A stretch of DNA of 64,000 bases from positions 3,596,001 to 3,660,000 of the forward strand of contig OY781965.2 of the NCBI GenBank assembly GCA_963677395.2, read 5' to 3'. The notes under the pieces were generated by a model. That model searched no databases. It worked only from the letters and a program-made list of their open reading frames with translations, and was not told the DNA's origin. Numbering within the stretch: position 1 is the stretch's first letter; each line of letters starts with the position of its first letter. Shown here in pieces: positions 26,201-35,114 of this stretch. The translations under genes and the position numbers were made by a program. The DNA is from G963667975 sp963677395 (lineage in GTDB: Bacteria; Bacteroidota; Bacteroidia; Bacteroidales; G963667975).

Positions 26201-27920
26201 AACGTATTGGGTTAAGGTTAAAGATGCCAACGGTTGTGCCTACAACGATACTATTCTGGTAGTATTTTCACAACGGCCAGTTGCCGATGCAGGCATTGAC
26301 AAATCTGTTTGTAGTGGAAACTCAACTACACTGAGTGGTTCTGCTACGGGAGGAGCTCAACCTTATCAATATTTATGGAAAAACACCCAAGGCACACTCC
26401 TAACAAACAACAGTAGTTACTCCCTCACTCCTGTTCAAACGCAAAATTTTATATTCATTGTTACAGATAACAATGGTTGCAGTTCGCTACCCGACACAGC
26501 AAAAGTTTCACTCTTTCCCTCTTTAACTGTTATAGCCAAACCCGATACAACGGTTACGTATGGAAGTATTGTTCAGATTAGTACAGTTGTTAACGGCGGA
26601 ACGTATCCATTCAATTATAGCTGGTCACCAATATACAACCTCTCATCTTCAACCATTGCCAATCCTACATTTAATGCAAATAGCCAAACAAATCTGATCG
26701 TTAGCGTTACTGATGCAAATGGATGTTCGGCAAGCGATGTTGCCACAATCAATGTAATGTATTCAATATCAGGAAAAGTAGTTTACAACAACACGGTATT
26801 TTCGCCCATCGGAAATTCGAAAGTCATATTACTCAGACCAAATCCTTTTGATTCAACAACAAGTAATACTTCCGGTATTTTCTATTTTCCCACTATTCCG
26901 GGTTATTCCTATGATATTTATGCAAAACCAAACCTTAGCTGGTCAGGAGTTAATGCTACGGATGCTTTGAATGTAAAACGACATATAGTAGGTTTGTCTC
27001 AACTTACCGGAATCAATGCACAAGCTGCGGATGTTAACGGAAATGGTTTTGTAACAAGTGCTGATGCATTATTAATTTTGAGAAGGACGGTTGGGCTTAC
27101 TACATCATTCAATGCAGGTAACTGGATGAGTGAAAAAATAAACCTTCAGTTATTCAACAATGTTCAGAACCTGACAATCAGGACTATCTGTATGGGTGAT
27201 GTAAACGCATCCTATTCATTTGGAAGCAAATCAACTGAAACAATTCCGGTGTTGGTTTGCGACAATAATAAGATTGAAGTTATTCGCGGTCAGGAGCTCA
27301 AAATTCCGGTTTATTACAGACAAAATCAACAAGCGGGAGCATTAACATTAAACATAAAGTATCCGTATAATCTGATTGATATCACGAACGTGACTGCACC
27401 TGAAGGTTCTCTTGAATACAATATAGAAAACGGAGAACTTAAAATTGCATGGATAAATGAAAACGGATACAAATCATCAACAGATGAAGCCTTTATCACC
27501 ATTCATACTAAAATCCGTGATGATGCGACAACCAGAGACATAATCTTCACAATCGGCAATGAAAGTGAATTAGCCGACAAAGATGGGAAAGTACTCTCTG
27601 GAGCAATCTTCAATACACAATGCTATCAAATTGTAGATGAACTAAAGGAAGTTCTGGTACAGGAACTTATGCCTAATCCGGCAAAAGAAAGTTCGAGTCT
27701 GAGAATCTACTTACCTGAGAGCAGAACAGTCAATATAAGCATATTCAATGCCTTTGGAGAGAAAATTTCGACCATTGTCGAAACAAAGCAATCCAAAGGA
27801 TGGAGCAAAATGCCAATAGAAACGTCTTCTCTGAGCCAGGGAGTTTACTTCCTGAGAATCAATACATCCGGCAAAAACGGTTCTTCTGAAAATATTCAGC
27901 GATTAATGATTATCCGATAA
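17226..27920 (+). CDS. Giant multidomain surface protein (GEVED, beta-helix, LamG, dockerin-like, cohesin-like, T9SS sorting domain)
   Basis: This 3564-residue secreted protein has a signal peptide ending at SIAQ (about residue 30). In order: a GEVED domain (about 60-165, WIDWNQDLDFND to GEVEDYSI); a beta-sandwich; a parallel beta-helix (about 323-752, many GN-x-F turns); CARDB-like modules; a second GEVED (about 1242-1390); choice-of-anchor-D repeats alternating with two LamG/concanavalin-like domains (about 1902-2092 and 2679-2878); PKD-like modules; a dockerin-like pair (about 3239-3295, second loop DVNGNGFVTSAD); a cohesin-like module (about 3345-3465); and a T9SS type A sorting domain (final 90 residues). 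No catalytic domain was recognised. It is the first gene of the operon. Adhesion or matrix building is inferred from the modules. Confidence 0.88.
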   Translation: METHLPSIKRGKHILIVLLLCIFHLNSIAQYCSATGGCGEYISRVQFKTLDKNSGCTNYTDYTSDTITVTAGSFYPIIVTNGAFYSEDSCDVWIDWNQDLDFNDTGEYYKLNSMVNPYTGIIPVPIDALSGNTRMRIRIRYSGIMNPCGNANQSYGEVEDYSIKVNSATNMIINTIFCSHPAQLTVPGTLNQKIMLIKIIADGALNPKSLTNLYFKTTGTTNVADIDSAKVYYTGFDPVFSTMNPFGTAIYHPSGNFSINGTIPLNADTNYIWLTYHVSTSAAPGRYLDALMDSAKISSTKYTPVNGNPTGNISIMSKMSGTYTINQQGTGNYASINAAISDLSIRGINGSVIFNINAGTYTEQINIPAINGSSATNTILFRSTNSDTSTTRITYTSVNNNQNYVIRLFNTAYLKFQNLSIFAGNNFDYPRVIMIDGNSHHLEFLTNHIKGFSSSDSWNENQSLVFSPSNSPNNNILFNGNTFEYGSSGILFWWNENVGESNLQINGNTFIDNTGTSIRTYGQTNMTISNNIINSQTSLMQFQGISTEYCAGPVTIEKNKLFARDATNGYGISVTNCSAINYNYKIQNNFISTTSSSGSYIRGITLNSDTSIAIYYNTILLDGNAMNCTGLQSWNVVSLNLKNNAIINRNDGYALSINNTTFSSNKNCYYNNGSNFAEFNDQQISTLASWIFQTTTDSLSIFHNPSFISESDLHTFDIALNTRALPIAGITTDIDGDTRNTSTPDIGADEFTPPAIDVEVKGFYTGNISACGLSNNEKVKLIIKNAGTSNLSSGTIIAKFQFLNSSQIVSETVNRAINSGDTIHYTFTTGANVSVNSIQKDSTFYIRCWGVLNGDPNHSNDTAHYAVLSKYTPPVPTIAPISMPFASSTIITLPQIQGYIPFWYDSISNGNNFFIGNHAQTPLMYANDSAFVEYRPITQSNVIIGQESNTTSFPFGTSYQGNKTQLLYNRYELYNAGLLPGSITALAFNFSSYSSAVINGLTIKIKSTYNDQIYNLDTDTNNWTTVYSGNYTIPGWNWQNIVFTNPYIWDGNSNILINICFLNTTTTSSSYVYCSMSYNKSIYGMSYTEGCNINSASVQSYRPNISFTGNKESGGCVTARTKIKIIVTNIPAKDIGVIDWLSPNTGFELTNNEHLGLKIRNYGTQNIDTIRFYFRTSDTSSYISEIRTGTIAPGATISYTCNTPLNLSAFQNYKIKAFLKATGDTTYTNDTIEKEITNYTYCAPYHSGSCTYYHINGFQLNTLNNSNSACNSNPGSYIYYPENQATTFLQKGTTYPLTITPGGGSSQGYGIWIDYNHDGDFEDADEFVFSTNFYSSNTIQGTITVPNTSNYLGKTRLRIRSVGWSYIYNNQSCSTLGSGETEDYTITIAPPPLQKDVWLAEIIKPDTLIFLTIPTEVKVKVRNIGIDTATQITFKYKVNQGSFVNYNWYGNLYPQQEKSISLPNYTPLTSVNNLTVISSFSGDMNLQNDTLRKSFTAFPAPGIITITPDTIKATISSCDSTANTNKTLVIKNIGDQNLNLSIIQNKGLFDDFENGLDKWSFSGTWGTIGGYISSNALTESPVGNYPHYSNLTIYLKDSLKIAMKDSCAVRYMLKRNMESCCDYLNTQISVNNGNWINLNQINGTEDWSLKEYSFSNYVINGDYIKFRFNFTSDYSVNADGVLIDNFTIKGIEDGSIWLTYNPKSDTLKPDSSVTVNLNLKVANNNAGLHTQVLNIASNDPMRPALPVPVLLTIIGSPQIVLRDSIKAFQPIMAGDVLSTSFRIANTGCDTLKISSITKNSTVFVPQNPVFFIMPHDSGTLVVNFQPTIHGTYVDTLKINSNSTLKKIYVSGVALPAPKLVINPDSLTVTSSNCKDTIYRSLKIKNTGNTTLNWNASYSIGAGNALNFNGSTSYVDFGSLGSMPQKGTIEFWAKTRNPNFTYWLSSSSLNSTYRGITIYQSSSALYLIIGTDNGSSTQSYTFTYNIDTLSWHHIAFSWDKNTSTLNTYFDGTMYASWNSVTSWPTLIHDLQLGAGYDIYQNKFNGMMDEFRIWNAVRTPAEIQQSMHESWFTKNTNITALWNFDEQSGDTIYNQNPSLYKGTMTNVNREVSSVPIFDPNIEVYPSNGALIVGDSTTVQVTFVTTGLNSGTYRSSIAINTNDPVNMQKTVPTKLTLSGQPTLQLSSTCFQSDTIMAGASVTDTFYFSNTGCDTLKIISINHTNPIFTTTPYSLNVLPGKTAWVKITFNPLNTGTYLDTLSFVSNAGNPKVCFRGVAIAAPLASVNPAFINATITTCNQSTTKTFKLKNTGNAILNWSSVISSSSLFDSFNDGVDNLMWSSLTGGASASSCGSASGNNALYFNGTSTREATSKVLNTVGGGNITFYLKIATGSYPCEQADYGEEVVLEYTTNSGAIWNTIQTFGVGNYAYFTPLSIAIPSGAQAFNTKFRWRQLSHSGSGYDNWAIDEVSINTLNISTINPQSGIIAVNDSVTIQLTLNGSGLVNGIYQSNILINTNDPLHSLITVPCQLTISASAIIASSVSQLIMDTVMIGTPSIDSIYIKNTGCDTLKVNNITKNLPVFTLNPTVFTVLPKDSGKVIISFSSLAVGNYLDTLKISSNAGSKNIPFRARANGAPGIITLPDIINSTLACDSQSTVPFKIKNPGIVALNWSATLGNQQPASLVFNGTGSYVSLGNWSPGTKWTVEAWVRPDNLPLGTKIIAGSPNTCDGWGLCLSDGKFAAIYRDAGSYCINFLKATTLTPVIGTWYHLAAVNDGATARFYINGQLMGSAPVWNGYSGYASTFIGGTNYDYYSYFSGAIDEVRIWNLARNQNQISTTKNHILNGNETGLAGYWRMYEQNGTILTDISSGNHTGSIVGANWQNTNSPTQSWINMSVTYGTINAGDSTSINLTLNRSLKPAGLNTYKLIINSDDPLKPFDTTTINITGNYNLNPVNLGNDTATCTGNSIALHPGTYTTYQWNNNSTASTLSATTSGTYWVKVKDANGCAYNDTILVVFSQRPVADAGIDKSVCSGNSTTLSGSATGGAQPYQYLWKNTQGTLLTNNSSYSLTPVQTQNFIFIVTDNNGCSSLPDTAKVSLFPSLTVIAKPDTTVTYGSIVQISTVVNGGTYPFNYSWSPIYNLSSSTIANPTFNANSQTNLIVSVTDANGCSASDVATINVMYSISGKVVYNNTVFSPIGNSKVILLRPNPFDSTTSNTSGIFYFPTIPGYSYDIYAKPNLSWSGVNATDALNVKRHIVGLSQLTGINAQAADVNGNGFVTSADALLILRRTVGLTTSFNAGNWMSEKINLQLFNNVQNLTIRTICMGDVNASYSFGSKSTETIPVLVCDNNKIEVIRGQELKIPVYYRQNQQAGALTLNIKYPYNLIDITNVTAPEGSLEYNIENGELKIAWINENGYKSSTDEAFITIHTKIRDDATTRDIIFTIGNESELADKDGKVLSGAIFNTQCYQIVDELKEVLVQELMPNPAKESSSLRIYLPESRTVNISIFNAFGEKISTIVETKQSKGWSKMPIETSSLSQGVYFLRINTSGKNGSSENIQRLMIIR

Positions 27921-28113
27921 GGTTTTAATACTGAGCATTATGAAAACAAAAACCATATCAGAAACGCATAATTTGCAACAAGTTATGAATCATATCCTTA
28001 TTCAACCAAGATACGAAATTATAACACGTTGCACAAACGAAAAATCATCGGATTCACATCAGCACCTCAATACATTACCATCTGATTTTCAAAAAATTAA
28101 AAAGCATTCAGGA

Positions 28114-31100
28114 ATGAAACGGATAATAAGCTTACTGATGATGATACTATGTCTGACGCAATTTCAGGCATTCAGCCAGAGCATATTGATAAAGGCCGAC
28201 ACAATTATTGCCAGTCCCGGTGATAGTGTAACTGTGTCTGTCAGAGCCTCTAATCTTCCTCAAATTGGCTCATTAACGTTATTTATCCAATATGACCAGA
28301 TGGTTTTGGACTTCGGAAGAGCGACCAACATCAATGTATCTTTACTGGCCGGAACACCCCTGATCAATAAATCGGGAAACAAGATAATCGTTTCATGGGC
28401 AGATATAAATGGAGCTACAATCGGATCAAACAAGCTTTTCGACTTACGCTTCAAATTTAACGGGGGAGGTAGTGCTATTCAGTTTCTTCAGGGTTGTGAG
28501 GTAACTGATATCCTTGGAAATAACCTCATTCCTGCTCCTTCATTGGTTAACGGCAGAGTAATGGAACCTTTGTCTGTAACCATTACTTCGAACAATAATT
28601 TTATCTGCCTGGGAGATTCGATGCAATTAAAAGCGCAAACCAGCAGCGGACTTGGAAACAACACGTATAGCTGGAGTTCCGTTCCGGTTGGATTTATATC
28701 CAGTCAACCCAACGTATGGGTAAAACCTATCGTAAACACAACCTATTTTGTAACTGTAAATGATGGTGTTTATTCTGATTCTGACAGCAAACTGATCTCA
28801 ATCTTTAATTCTCCGCAACCGGCTTCTGTTACCAATATGATTCCTGCAAATAATGCGATCAATTTAAATCCACCAGTTACTTTTTCGTGGGCTCCTGCCG
28901 CTTATGCTTCTTCTTATGATCTTTACTTATGGAAAGCAAATCAAACGAAGCCATTAACACCCACAAAAGCAGATTTAACGTCCATCAGCTACCAGCTTCA
29001 GGGACAATTAGCAATGGGAACCACCTATAAATGGCAAATTGTTTCGAAAAACTTATGTGCCAGAACCGAAGGGCAAACCCAGCAGTTTACAACACGACAT
29101 CTTCCTGATCTGCACGTTACTCAAATTACGCTTTCTCCTGCTTACGCCGGACAATCGTTAACTGTTTCATGGACTGTAAAAAATGACGGACTGGGTTCTA
29201 CAGCAGGGACAAACTGGACTGATCACATCTGGCTATCACCCGATATAGAAGTTCGTGCATATGATCCCAGCGATATCATGCTAAATCAGTTTTCAAACGT
29301 AAGCTACCTGGAAGCAGGACAGAGCTACACAAACACACAACAAGTAACACTTCCTCAAAGTATTACAGGCTCATATTACATATTTGTATCGTCTGATGCA
29401 GTAGATGCATTATTTATAGATTGGTCACCAACCGGAAACGGTCCTTTAAATGCTCCGGTTCCTTATACACCCAGTGCGACAGGAACTCCATACAAATATA
29501 TTCAAGGATGGCATCACGATTCAAAAGCATTACGGGAAGTGAGTGATTCTGGTCAATATTGCGACAATTTCTTTTACAAACAGATAGATGTTATCATGCC
29601 ACCTGTTCCGGATTTGAATCCCACCCAGATTATTGCGCCAAATAATGCATTTTCCGGACAACAAATCAATCTCAATTTCAATATCAAAAATACAGGATAT
29701 GCCACTGCAACTGGGACATGGGAAGATGCTCTTTATCTCTGCCCCGACACTAGCTTTATTCCGACAACCGCTGTACTTTTGGGAACCTATCAAAGATCAA
29801 CACCTCTACAACCCGACAGTGCTTATGGCAAGTCTGTAGCAGTAACCATTCCTCCCAATATTTTAGGAACCTATTATCTTTTCCTGAAAACCGATGCAAC
29901 AAATACTGTTTTCGAAAATGTATATGAAAACAACAATACCTTTCGAAGTGCTCCTTTTCAGATATTTCTTACTCCTCCGTCCGATTTAGTAGTACAATCT
30001 GTACAAAGTATCGACAGTGTAAGCACAAAAGATATTTTCAATCTATCATGGACGGTTAAAAATCAGGGTGCTACTGCAACCGGATCTTTAAATTGGATCG
30101 ACTCACTTTTTATGACCACGGCTTCCAATTTCGATTTAACCAATGCCTTTAAACTCGGAAGTTCAAATTACTATGGAAATTTATTACCCGACAGCAGTTA
30201 TAATAAACAAATGCAGGTTATAATACCGTCAAATATTTCGGGACAATATTACTTCTATGTTAAAACTGATGCTGCAAATAACGTATTTGAATACACTTCC
30301 AACAACAACAATACGGGAAAAAGGACGAATCCCGTAAAAATTCAAACACCGGATTTGATTGTAAAATCACTCACAATTCCAGCTTCTGAAAGCAATGGAC
30401 AAGCTGTTTCTCTTTCATGGGTTATAAAAAACAACGGTTCGGGTAAGCTAATCAACGGGCAAATAACAGACTATATATACATCTCCAAAAAAAGCACATT
30501 TCACCCTGATTCTGTTATCCTTACATCAACACACACCTATAATACCTCACTACTTAAGAATGATACTATTGTTTTACAGAAATCAGTTTTACTACCACAA
30601 AACATCAGTGGAATCTATTACATCTACATCTATACCGATTATACAAATACCGTTTTTGAAGCCACTTTTGAAGGAAACAATACCTTACGAAGTACCGGAA
30701 CAATTAATATTATCAAGCCAGACCTGACGAACAACACCATGGTTTTGCCATCCGAACTGAATTCGGGACAAGCAGATGCTTTAAGTTGGTTCGAAAAAAA
30801 TGCTGGCCCGGGAAACATTCAAAATGCAACGTGGATAAGCAAAATCATGCTTTCCAAATACGGAACATATCATCCTGATTCAGTAAAAGTTGCCGGAATT
30901 TACACATTCAACAATACCTCAATGGATGCAGGAGACAGCCTCAATGTAAATACATCTTTGGTTACACCAAATCTAAGCTCAGGAAACTATTACATTTATT
31001 TGTTTTCCGATGCAAAAGATACTGTTTATGAAGGAATAAAAGAAAACAATAACATTACCCGAAGCTCTGTTACTATTCCATTGAAGAACCCAAATCTTGT

Positions 31101-33876
31101 GGTTTCATCAATCGCCTATTCTTCAACATCTAATTCCGGACAACCAGTAAATGTTCAGTGGAAGGTTAAAAATCAAGGGCAGGGAAAACTTTATTATTCT
31201 TCGTTGACTGACAAAATATATCTTTCTCAAACACAAATATTTAACCCTGATTCAGCCATTCTAATCGGCTCTCACACTTATAACGCAACAATACTTCCGG
31301 GCGACAGCCTCAGTAAACAGTTAAGCGTTACAATTCCAAACGGAACCAGCGGGGTTTACTATATTTTCGTACATATCAATCAAAATCAGGCAGTTTATGA
31401 AGGTGGACTTACATCTGACAATCGCAACAAAGGTTCACAAATAACCATCAGCTTAACACCCTGGGCAGATCTACGAATGATGAGCATTTCGGCTCCCGAT
31501 AGTATTACCTCCAGTGAAAACATGGGACTTCTGTTCACCGTAAAGAACAGTGGAACAGCCAGTACCGGACTCACAAGCTGGACCGACAAGATTTACATCT
31601 CTACTTTACCTGATTTCGACACCAGTGCTACGCTCCTTACAACCTTTATCAAAAATCTGAAACTTGATACCGGACAAACCTACCAAACCAACTTCTCTAC
31701 AATTGTATCATCTACAATTTCAACAGGATACTATTACATCTACGCAATTACAGATGTAAACAATCAAATTTATGAATACAACTTTGAAAACAACAACATT
31801 ATCCGAAGTAATCCTGTTTTTGTACGCCCGTATCCGATAAATATGAGAGTAACTGCATTTTCAGCACCAGATTCTGCATTTTCAGGTACAAATATTAATA
31901 TTCAGTACAGTGTTATGAATACCAGTACAAAGCCGACTCTTCCCCAATATTGGTATGATGCGGTGTATCTTTCAACAGATACAATCTGGAATTATAACAG
32001 TGACATCAAGCTTAAAGAGTGGAAACAAAATGGTCCGCTTCCGGCAGGCTTAACATACTCTTCTTCTCAAACTGTTCAGGTTCCGAATGGAATTCAGGGA
32101 AACTATTATCTGATAGTGGTTTGCGATTACAATAACACAAATGAAGAGATGAATCATGAAGATAATGCCCGTGTTTACCGGAAAACCGTTCTTCCATCTA
32201 TCTTTAAAATCAAGTTTACACCTTCCCCTGATTTGAAAGTAAAATTATTCACAGCACCTCTTCAATGTACTTCCGGTCAACAAATTAAAGTTGTATTTCG
32301 GGTAAAAAATGAAGGCATCGGAGCAACAAACTGTGGCGGCTGGACTGACAAAGTTTATCTCTCTTCCGACTTTACTATTAATCAGGGAGATGCTCATATT
32401 GGCACATATAACCGAACAGCTAATCTCGATACCGGACAATTTTACACAGATTCACTAATGGTTGAAATTCCGGTTTCTGCATCTGGAAATATGATTCTGA
32501 TTTTTAAAACCGATTTCAACAACATTGTTTTTGAAAATAATCAGGAAGATAACAACATTGCCACAGCCTTTATCGTAGCAGTTCAGCCTCCACCAGCAGA
32601 CTTGATTGTTCAAAATATTATTATCCCCGACAGTACCAAATCAGGCAAACCCATAAACATCTCATGGACAGTGAAAAACATTGGTCCAAATCCTGCAATC
32701 GGCAACATGAAAGACATGGTTTACCTGTCCAGTGATACAATTTGGGATATACAGGACAGATTTTTAGGTGAAAAAACGACCTCTATCAGTCTGCCTTCAC
32801 TTGGGACTAGTACTCAATCAATCAATCCGAAATTACCGGGTGTTATTGTAGATAAATATTACATCATAGTACGAACCGACTTACTCAATAACATTTTTGA
32901 AAGTAACGACACAAATAATACCGGAAGATCGGCCAACCGTGTATTTGCTGACATGCAACGTTTGAATTTCAACACGCTTCGTCATGACACCTTATTCAAT
33001 CTCACAGACTTATATTATCTGATTGATGTTCCTGATTCGCTAAAGGGAGAATCGATGCTGGCTACTTTAAAAGCGGATTCGCTAAACGGAAGCAACGAGA
33101 TGTATCTGAAAAAAGATTTGCTCTCAACCCGTTTATTATACGATTATATGCATTTGTATCCTTATCAGGGAAATCAGGAATTGTTAGTCCCCTATCTGTT
33201 TAAAGGACCATATTATCTCCTACTTTACGGAAAAACTTCTGTTTCTTCAAAGCAAAACATTACCCTTAAACCTCAGATTCTCGATTTCGAAGTCCGCTCG
33301 ATACAAGCAAATTACGGAGGAAATACGGGAATGACAACAGTATTACTCACAGGTTCCAAGTTTACTCCGTACATGAAAGTAAGCATAATTAGAGGAAACG
33401 ATACAATTACAGCCGACACATTAATTTTCATCAACTTTACAAAAGTATATGTACGTTTCAACCTGAAAGACAAGACAGTAGGGATGTATAAAATGCACGT
33501 ACATCATTTCTGTGAAGGAACACTGGAAATTCCGAATGCCTTTGAGGTAAAAAGCGGAACTCCAAATTATCTGTCGATAAATGTTGTTCACCCCGCCAAC
33601 GCACGTGCGAATAAGGTAACCAGTTTCACAATTGAATATGCAAATCTTGGAAATACCGACTTAATTGCGCCTTCTATTGACATTGTTAGCCAGGCAGGAG
33701 CACCAATAGCTCTTGATGCTTTAGGACTATCCTCCAATTCGACTCAGTTACATATCCCGCTGCAAATACCCGGAGAACCCTATAATGTACTACGACCCGG
33801 AGCAACAGGATCCATCATTATTTACACCCGAACTACCGCCGGACTTGGATTTACTATTTCAATTCCAACCTATTAA
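28114..33876 (+). CDS. Secreted protein with N-terminal cohesin-like module and about twelve CARDB-type repeats
   Basis: The frame opens at 27940, but the signal peptide MKRIISLLMMILCLTQFQAFSQ starts at the ATG at 28114, giving 1920 residues; the 58 upstream residues are polar and un-signal-like. A cohesin-like module (about 24-145) begins ILIKADTIIASPGDSVTVSV. A PKD-like and an FN3-like module follow, then a long run of roughly 110-residue CARDB-type repeats, each with a WTVKN strand near its start and a Y-Y-x-D-x-x-N-x-V-x-E motif near its end. The C-terminus has a TIG-like module and stops abruptly without a T9SS sorting domain. In similar proteins of other phyla I recall this module being followed by more domains. 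It may bind another protein of the operon. Confidence 0.82.
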   Translation: MKRIISLLMMILCLTQFQAFSQSILIKADTIIASPGDSVTVSVRASNLPQIGSLTLFIQYDQMVLDFGRATNINVSLLAGTPLINKSGNKIIVSWADINGATIGSNKLFDLRFKFNGGGSAIQFLQGCEVTDILGNNLIPAPSLVNGRVMEPLSVTITSNNNFICLGDSMQLKAQTSSGLGNNTYSWSSVPVGFISSQPNVWVKPIVNTTYFVTVNDGVYSDSDSKLISIFNSPQPASVTNMIPANNAINLNPPVTFSWAPAAYASSYDLYLWKANQTKPLTPTKADLTSISYQLQGQLAMGTTYKWQIVSKNLCARTEGQTQQFTTRHLPDLHVTQITLSPAYAGQSLTVSWTVKNDGLGSTAGTNWTDHIWLSPDIEVRAYDPSDIMLNQFSNVSYLEAGQSYTNTQQVTLPQSITGSYYIFVSSDAVDALFIDWSPTGNGPLNAPVPYTPSATGTPYKYIQGWHHDSKALREVSDSGQYCDNFFYKQIDVIMPPVPDLNPTQIIAPNNAFSGQQINLNFNIKNTGYATATGTWEDALYLCPDTSFIPTTAVLLGTYQRSTPLQPDSAYGKSVAVTIPPNILGTYYLFLKTDATNTVFENVYENNNTFRSAPFQIFLTPPSDLVVQSVQSIDSVSTKDIFNLSWTVKNQGATATGSLNWIDSLFMTTASNFDLTNAFKLGSSNYYGNLLPDSSYNKQMQVIIPSNISGQYYFYVKTDAANNVFEYTSNNNNTGKRTNPVKIQTPDLIVKSLTIPASESNGQAVSLSWVIKNNGSGKLINGQITDYIYISKKSTFHPDSVILTSTHTYNTSLLKNDTIVLQKSVLLPQNISGIYYIYIYTDYTNTVFEATFEGNNTLRSTGTINIIKPDLTNNTMVLPSELNSGQADALSWFEKNAGPGNIQNATWISKIMLSKYGTYHPDSVKVAGIYTFNNTSMDAGDSLNVNTSLVTPNLSSGNYYIYLFSDAKDTVYEGIKENNNITRSSVTIPLKNPNLVVSSIAYSSTSNSGQPVNVQWKVKNQGQGKLYYSSLTDKIYLSQTQIFNPDSAILIGSHTYNATILPGDSLSKQLSVTIPNGTSGVYYIFVHINQNQAVYEGGLTSDNRNKGSQITISLTPWADLRMMSISAPDSITSSENMGLLFTVKNSGTASTGLTSWTDKIYISTLPDFDTSATLLTTFIKNLKLDTGQTYQTNFSTIVSSTISTGYYYIYAITDVNNQIYEYNFENNNIIRSNPVFVRPYPINMRVTAFSAPDSAFSGTNINIQYSVMNTSTKPTLPQYWYDAVYLSTDTIWNYNSDIKLKEWKQNGPLPAGLTYSSSQTVQVPNGIQGNYYLIVVCDYNNTNEEMNHEDNARVYRKTVLPSIFKIKFTPSPDLKVKLFTAPLQCTSGQQIKVVFRVKNEGIGATNCGGWTDKVYLSSDFTINQGDAHIGTYNRTANLDTGQFYTDSLMVEIPVSASGNMILIFKTDFNNIVFENNQEDNNIATAFIVAVQPPPADLIVQNIIIPDSTKSGKPINISWTVKNIGPNPAIGNMKDMVYLSSDTIWDIQDRFLGEKTTSISLPSLGTSTQSINPKLPGVIVDKYYIIVRTDLLNNIFESNDTNNTGRSANRVFADMQRLNFNTLRHDTLFNLTDLYYLIDVPDSLKGESMLATLKADSLNGSNEMYLKKDLLSTRLLYDYMHLYPYQGNQELLVPYLFKGPYYLLLYGKTSVSSKQNITLKPQILDFEVRSIQANYGGNTGMTTVLLTGSKFTPYMKVSIIRGNDTITADTLIFINFTKVYVRFNLKDKTVGMYKMHVHHFCEGTLEIPNAFEVKSGTPNYLSINVVHPANARANKVTSFTIEYANLGNTDLIAPSIDIVSQAGAPIALDALGLSSNSTQLHIPLQIPGEPYNVLRPGATGSIIIYTRTTAGLGFTISIPTY

Positions 33877-33900
33877 TCACTGCGAAACAGTTTCAAACTT

Positions 33901-35103
33901 ATGAAAAAACAAAAAACGACATATATCATGATGAGTAGAAAAATCAAGGCCTTTACCCTACTTTGGTTGATTACAGTTTCAGTCATAATCCCTTACACCT
34001 CATCAGGGCAAGGGTATGCAGGGCCGGATAAAAACATGATGAAAGACTCCAGTGTGGTGATTGGAGGAAGTGGATGCTCAAATTGTTGCGTAAAGTGGAC
34101 TCCCACTACAGGACTAAGCAATCCAAACATTCTGAATCCGGTGGCAAGCCCTGCACAAACAACAACCTATACCATCAAGGTAGTAGGTTCCGATTTTAGC
34201 TTTTCGGATGTTGACCAGATGACAGTAACCGTTGTTGACGGACTAAGTGACATTACAGCAACACCAAAGCAATGTTGCTGGAAAAAAGGAGAAGCAATCT
34301 CTCTTAATCAATTTACAATTACAACGAATCCTCCGGGACTGGCAAGCTCACTAACAATCTCTCCTACAACGGTACCTACAAACGTGTTTACGCAGGGAGT
34401 AGGAACATTACCAGTAACCATAACTGGCAAAGGAGCAAACAATACTACAAAAAGTACTACTGCAAATATCACGGTCGTTGATGAAGATGCACAAACTCAA
34501 GCTCAGGTTGGGTTGGGACAGTTTGATCCTGCTGAGATACTTAAGGTTATTGATGAATGTATTAATAAAGTACGAGGTCCTTGTAATTCAACAGGAGGTT
34601 TAACTGCAAATGTAAGCTTTTCGAAAGGCAAATTGTGTTGTCCAAAATCAGGTTGTGTAAAAGAAATGTATGCCTACAACGGTACCTATAATTATGACAA
34701 GGGAGTATCCTGCGATCAGCCATTTTATGGAGTTCCATATATCGCATCTCTCAATCTTAGAATATCCGCAAGCTTCGGACTTGCCATTTCGCTGGGAAAT
34801 GTTAAAACAACCTGCGATGGAGTAGATGTATGTTATGGTGCAACATTTACAGGAAGTATAGGAGGTGGAGTAAGTGGCACTATATTAGGTGGTTCTATTC
34901 TGGATGCAAGCTTACAATTAGTAGCCTCTGTAACAGCCGATCCCTTAGAGTATTGCATGCCATCCGGCAAAACAAAAGCTGGAATTGGAGCCGATAACGG
35001 AAATATATGTTTCAAAGCCGATTTGGTTGGCTCGGTTACTGCACTGAGCTTCTTTACCGAACAGGTAAGTGTTAATGTTATTTCGCAACGTTGCTTATAT
35101 TAG
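33901..35103 (+). CDS. Secreted cysteine-rich protein of unknown function
   Basis: The 400-residue protein has a signal peptide ending near TSSGQ (residue 37). A PKD-like module follows (YAGPDKNMMKDSSVVIGGSG ... TTTYTIKVVG, about 38-115), then a bacterial Ig-like segment. The C-terminal 170 residues contain many cysteines, several paired (SNCCVKW, KQCCWKKG, KLCCPKSGC), and end in glycine-rich beta-strand sequence. I recognise no family for that part, and there is no T9SS sorting domain. Disulfide bonding in the periplasm or outside is likely. It sits 24 nt after the preceding gene and its stop precedes the next start by 11 nt. Confidence 0.7.
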   Translation: MKKQKTTYIMMSRKIKAFTLLWLITVSVIIPYTSSGQGYAGPDKNMMKDSSVVIGGSGCSNCCVKWTPTTGLSNPNILNPVASPAQTTTYTIKVVGSDFSFSDVDQMTVTVVDGLSDITATPKQCCWKKGEAISLNQFTITTNPPGLASSLTISPTTVPTNVFTQGVGTLPVTITGKGANNTTKSTTANITVVDEDAQTQAQVGLGQFDPAEILKVIDECINKVRGPCNSTGGLTANVSFSKGKLCCPKSGCVKEMYAYNGTYNYDKGVSCDQPFYGVPYIASLNLRISASFGLAISLGNVKTTCDGVDVCYGATFTGSIGGGVSGTILGGSILDASLQLVASVTADPLEYCMPSGKTKAGIGADNGNICFKADLVGSVTALSFFTEQVSVNVISQRCLY

Positions 35104-35107
35104 GAGG
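35102..35107 (+). promoter_or_regulatory. Strong Shine-Dalgarno sequence AGGAGG
   Basis: AGGAGG overlaps the stop codon of the upstream gene and lies 7 nt before the ATG at 35115. It is only 1 nt from the alternative ATG at 35109, so it fixes the start at 35115. Such a canonical site is unusual in this window, where most genes have A-rich leaders only. Confidence 0.6.
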
Positions 35108-35114
35108 AATGAAT

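Noticed and set aside
27940..28113. 58-residue extension of the CARDB protein
   Set aside because: It is polar and would bury the signal peptide that starts at 28114; kept only as a possible leader.
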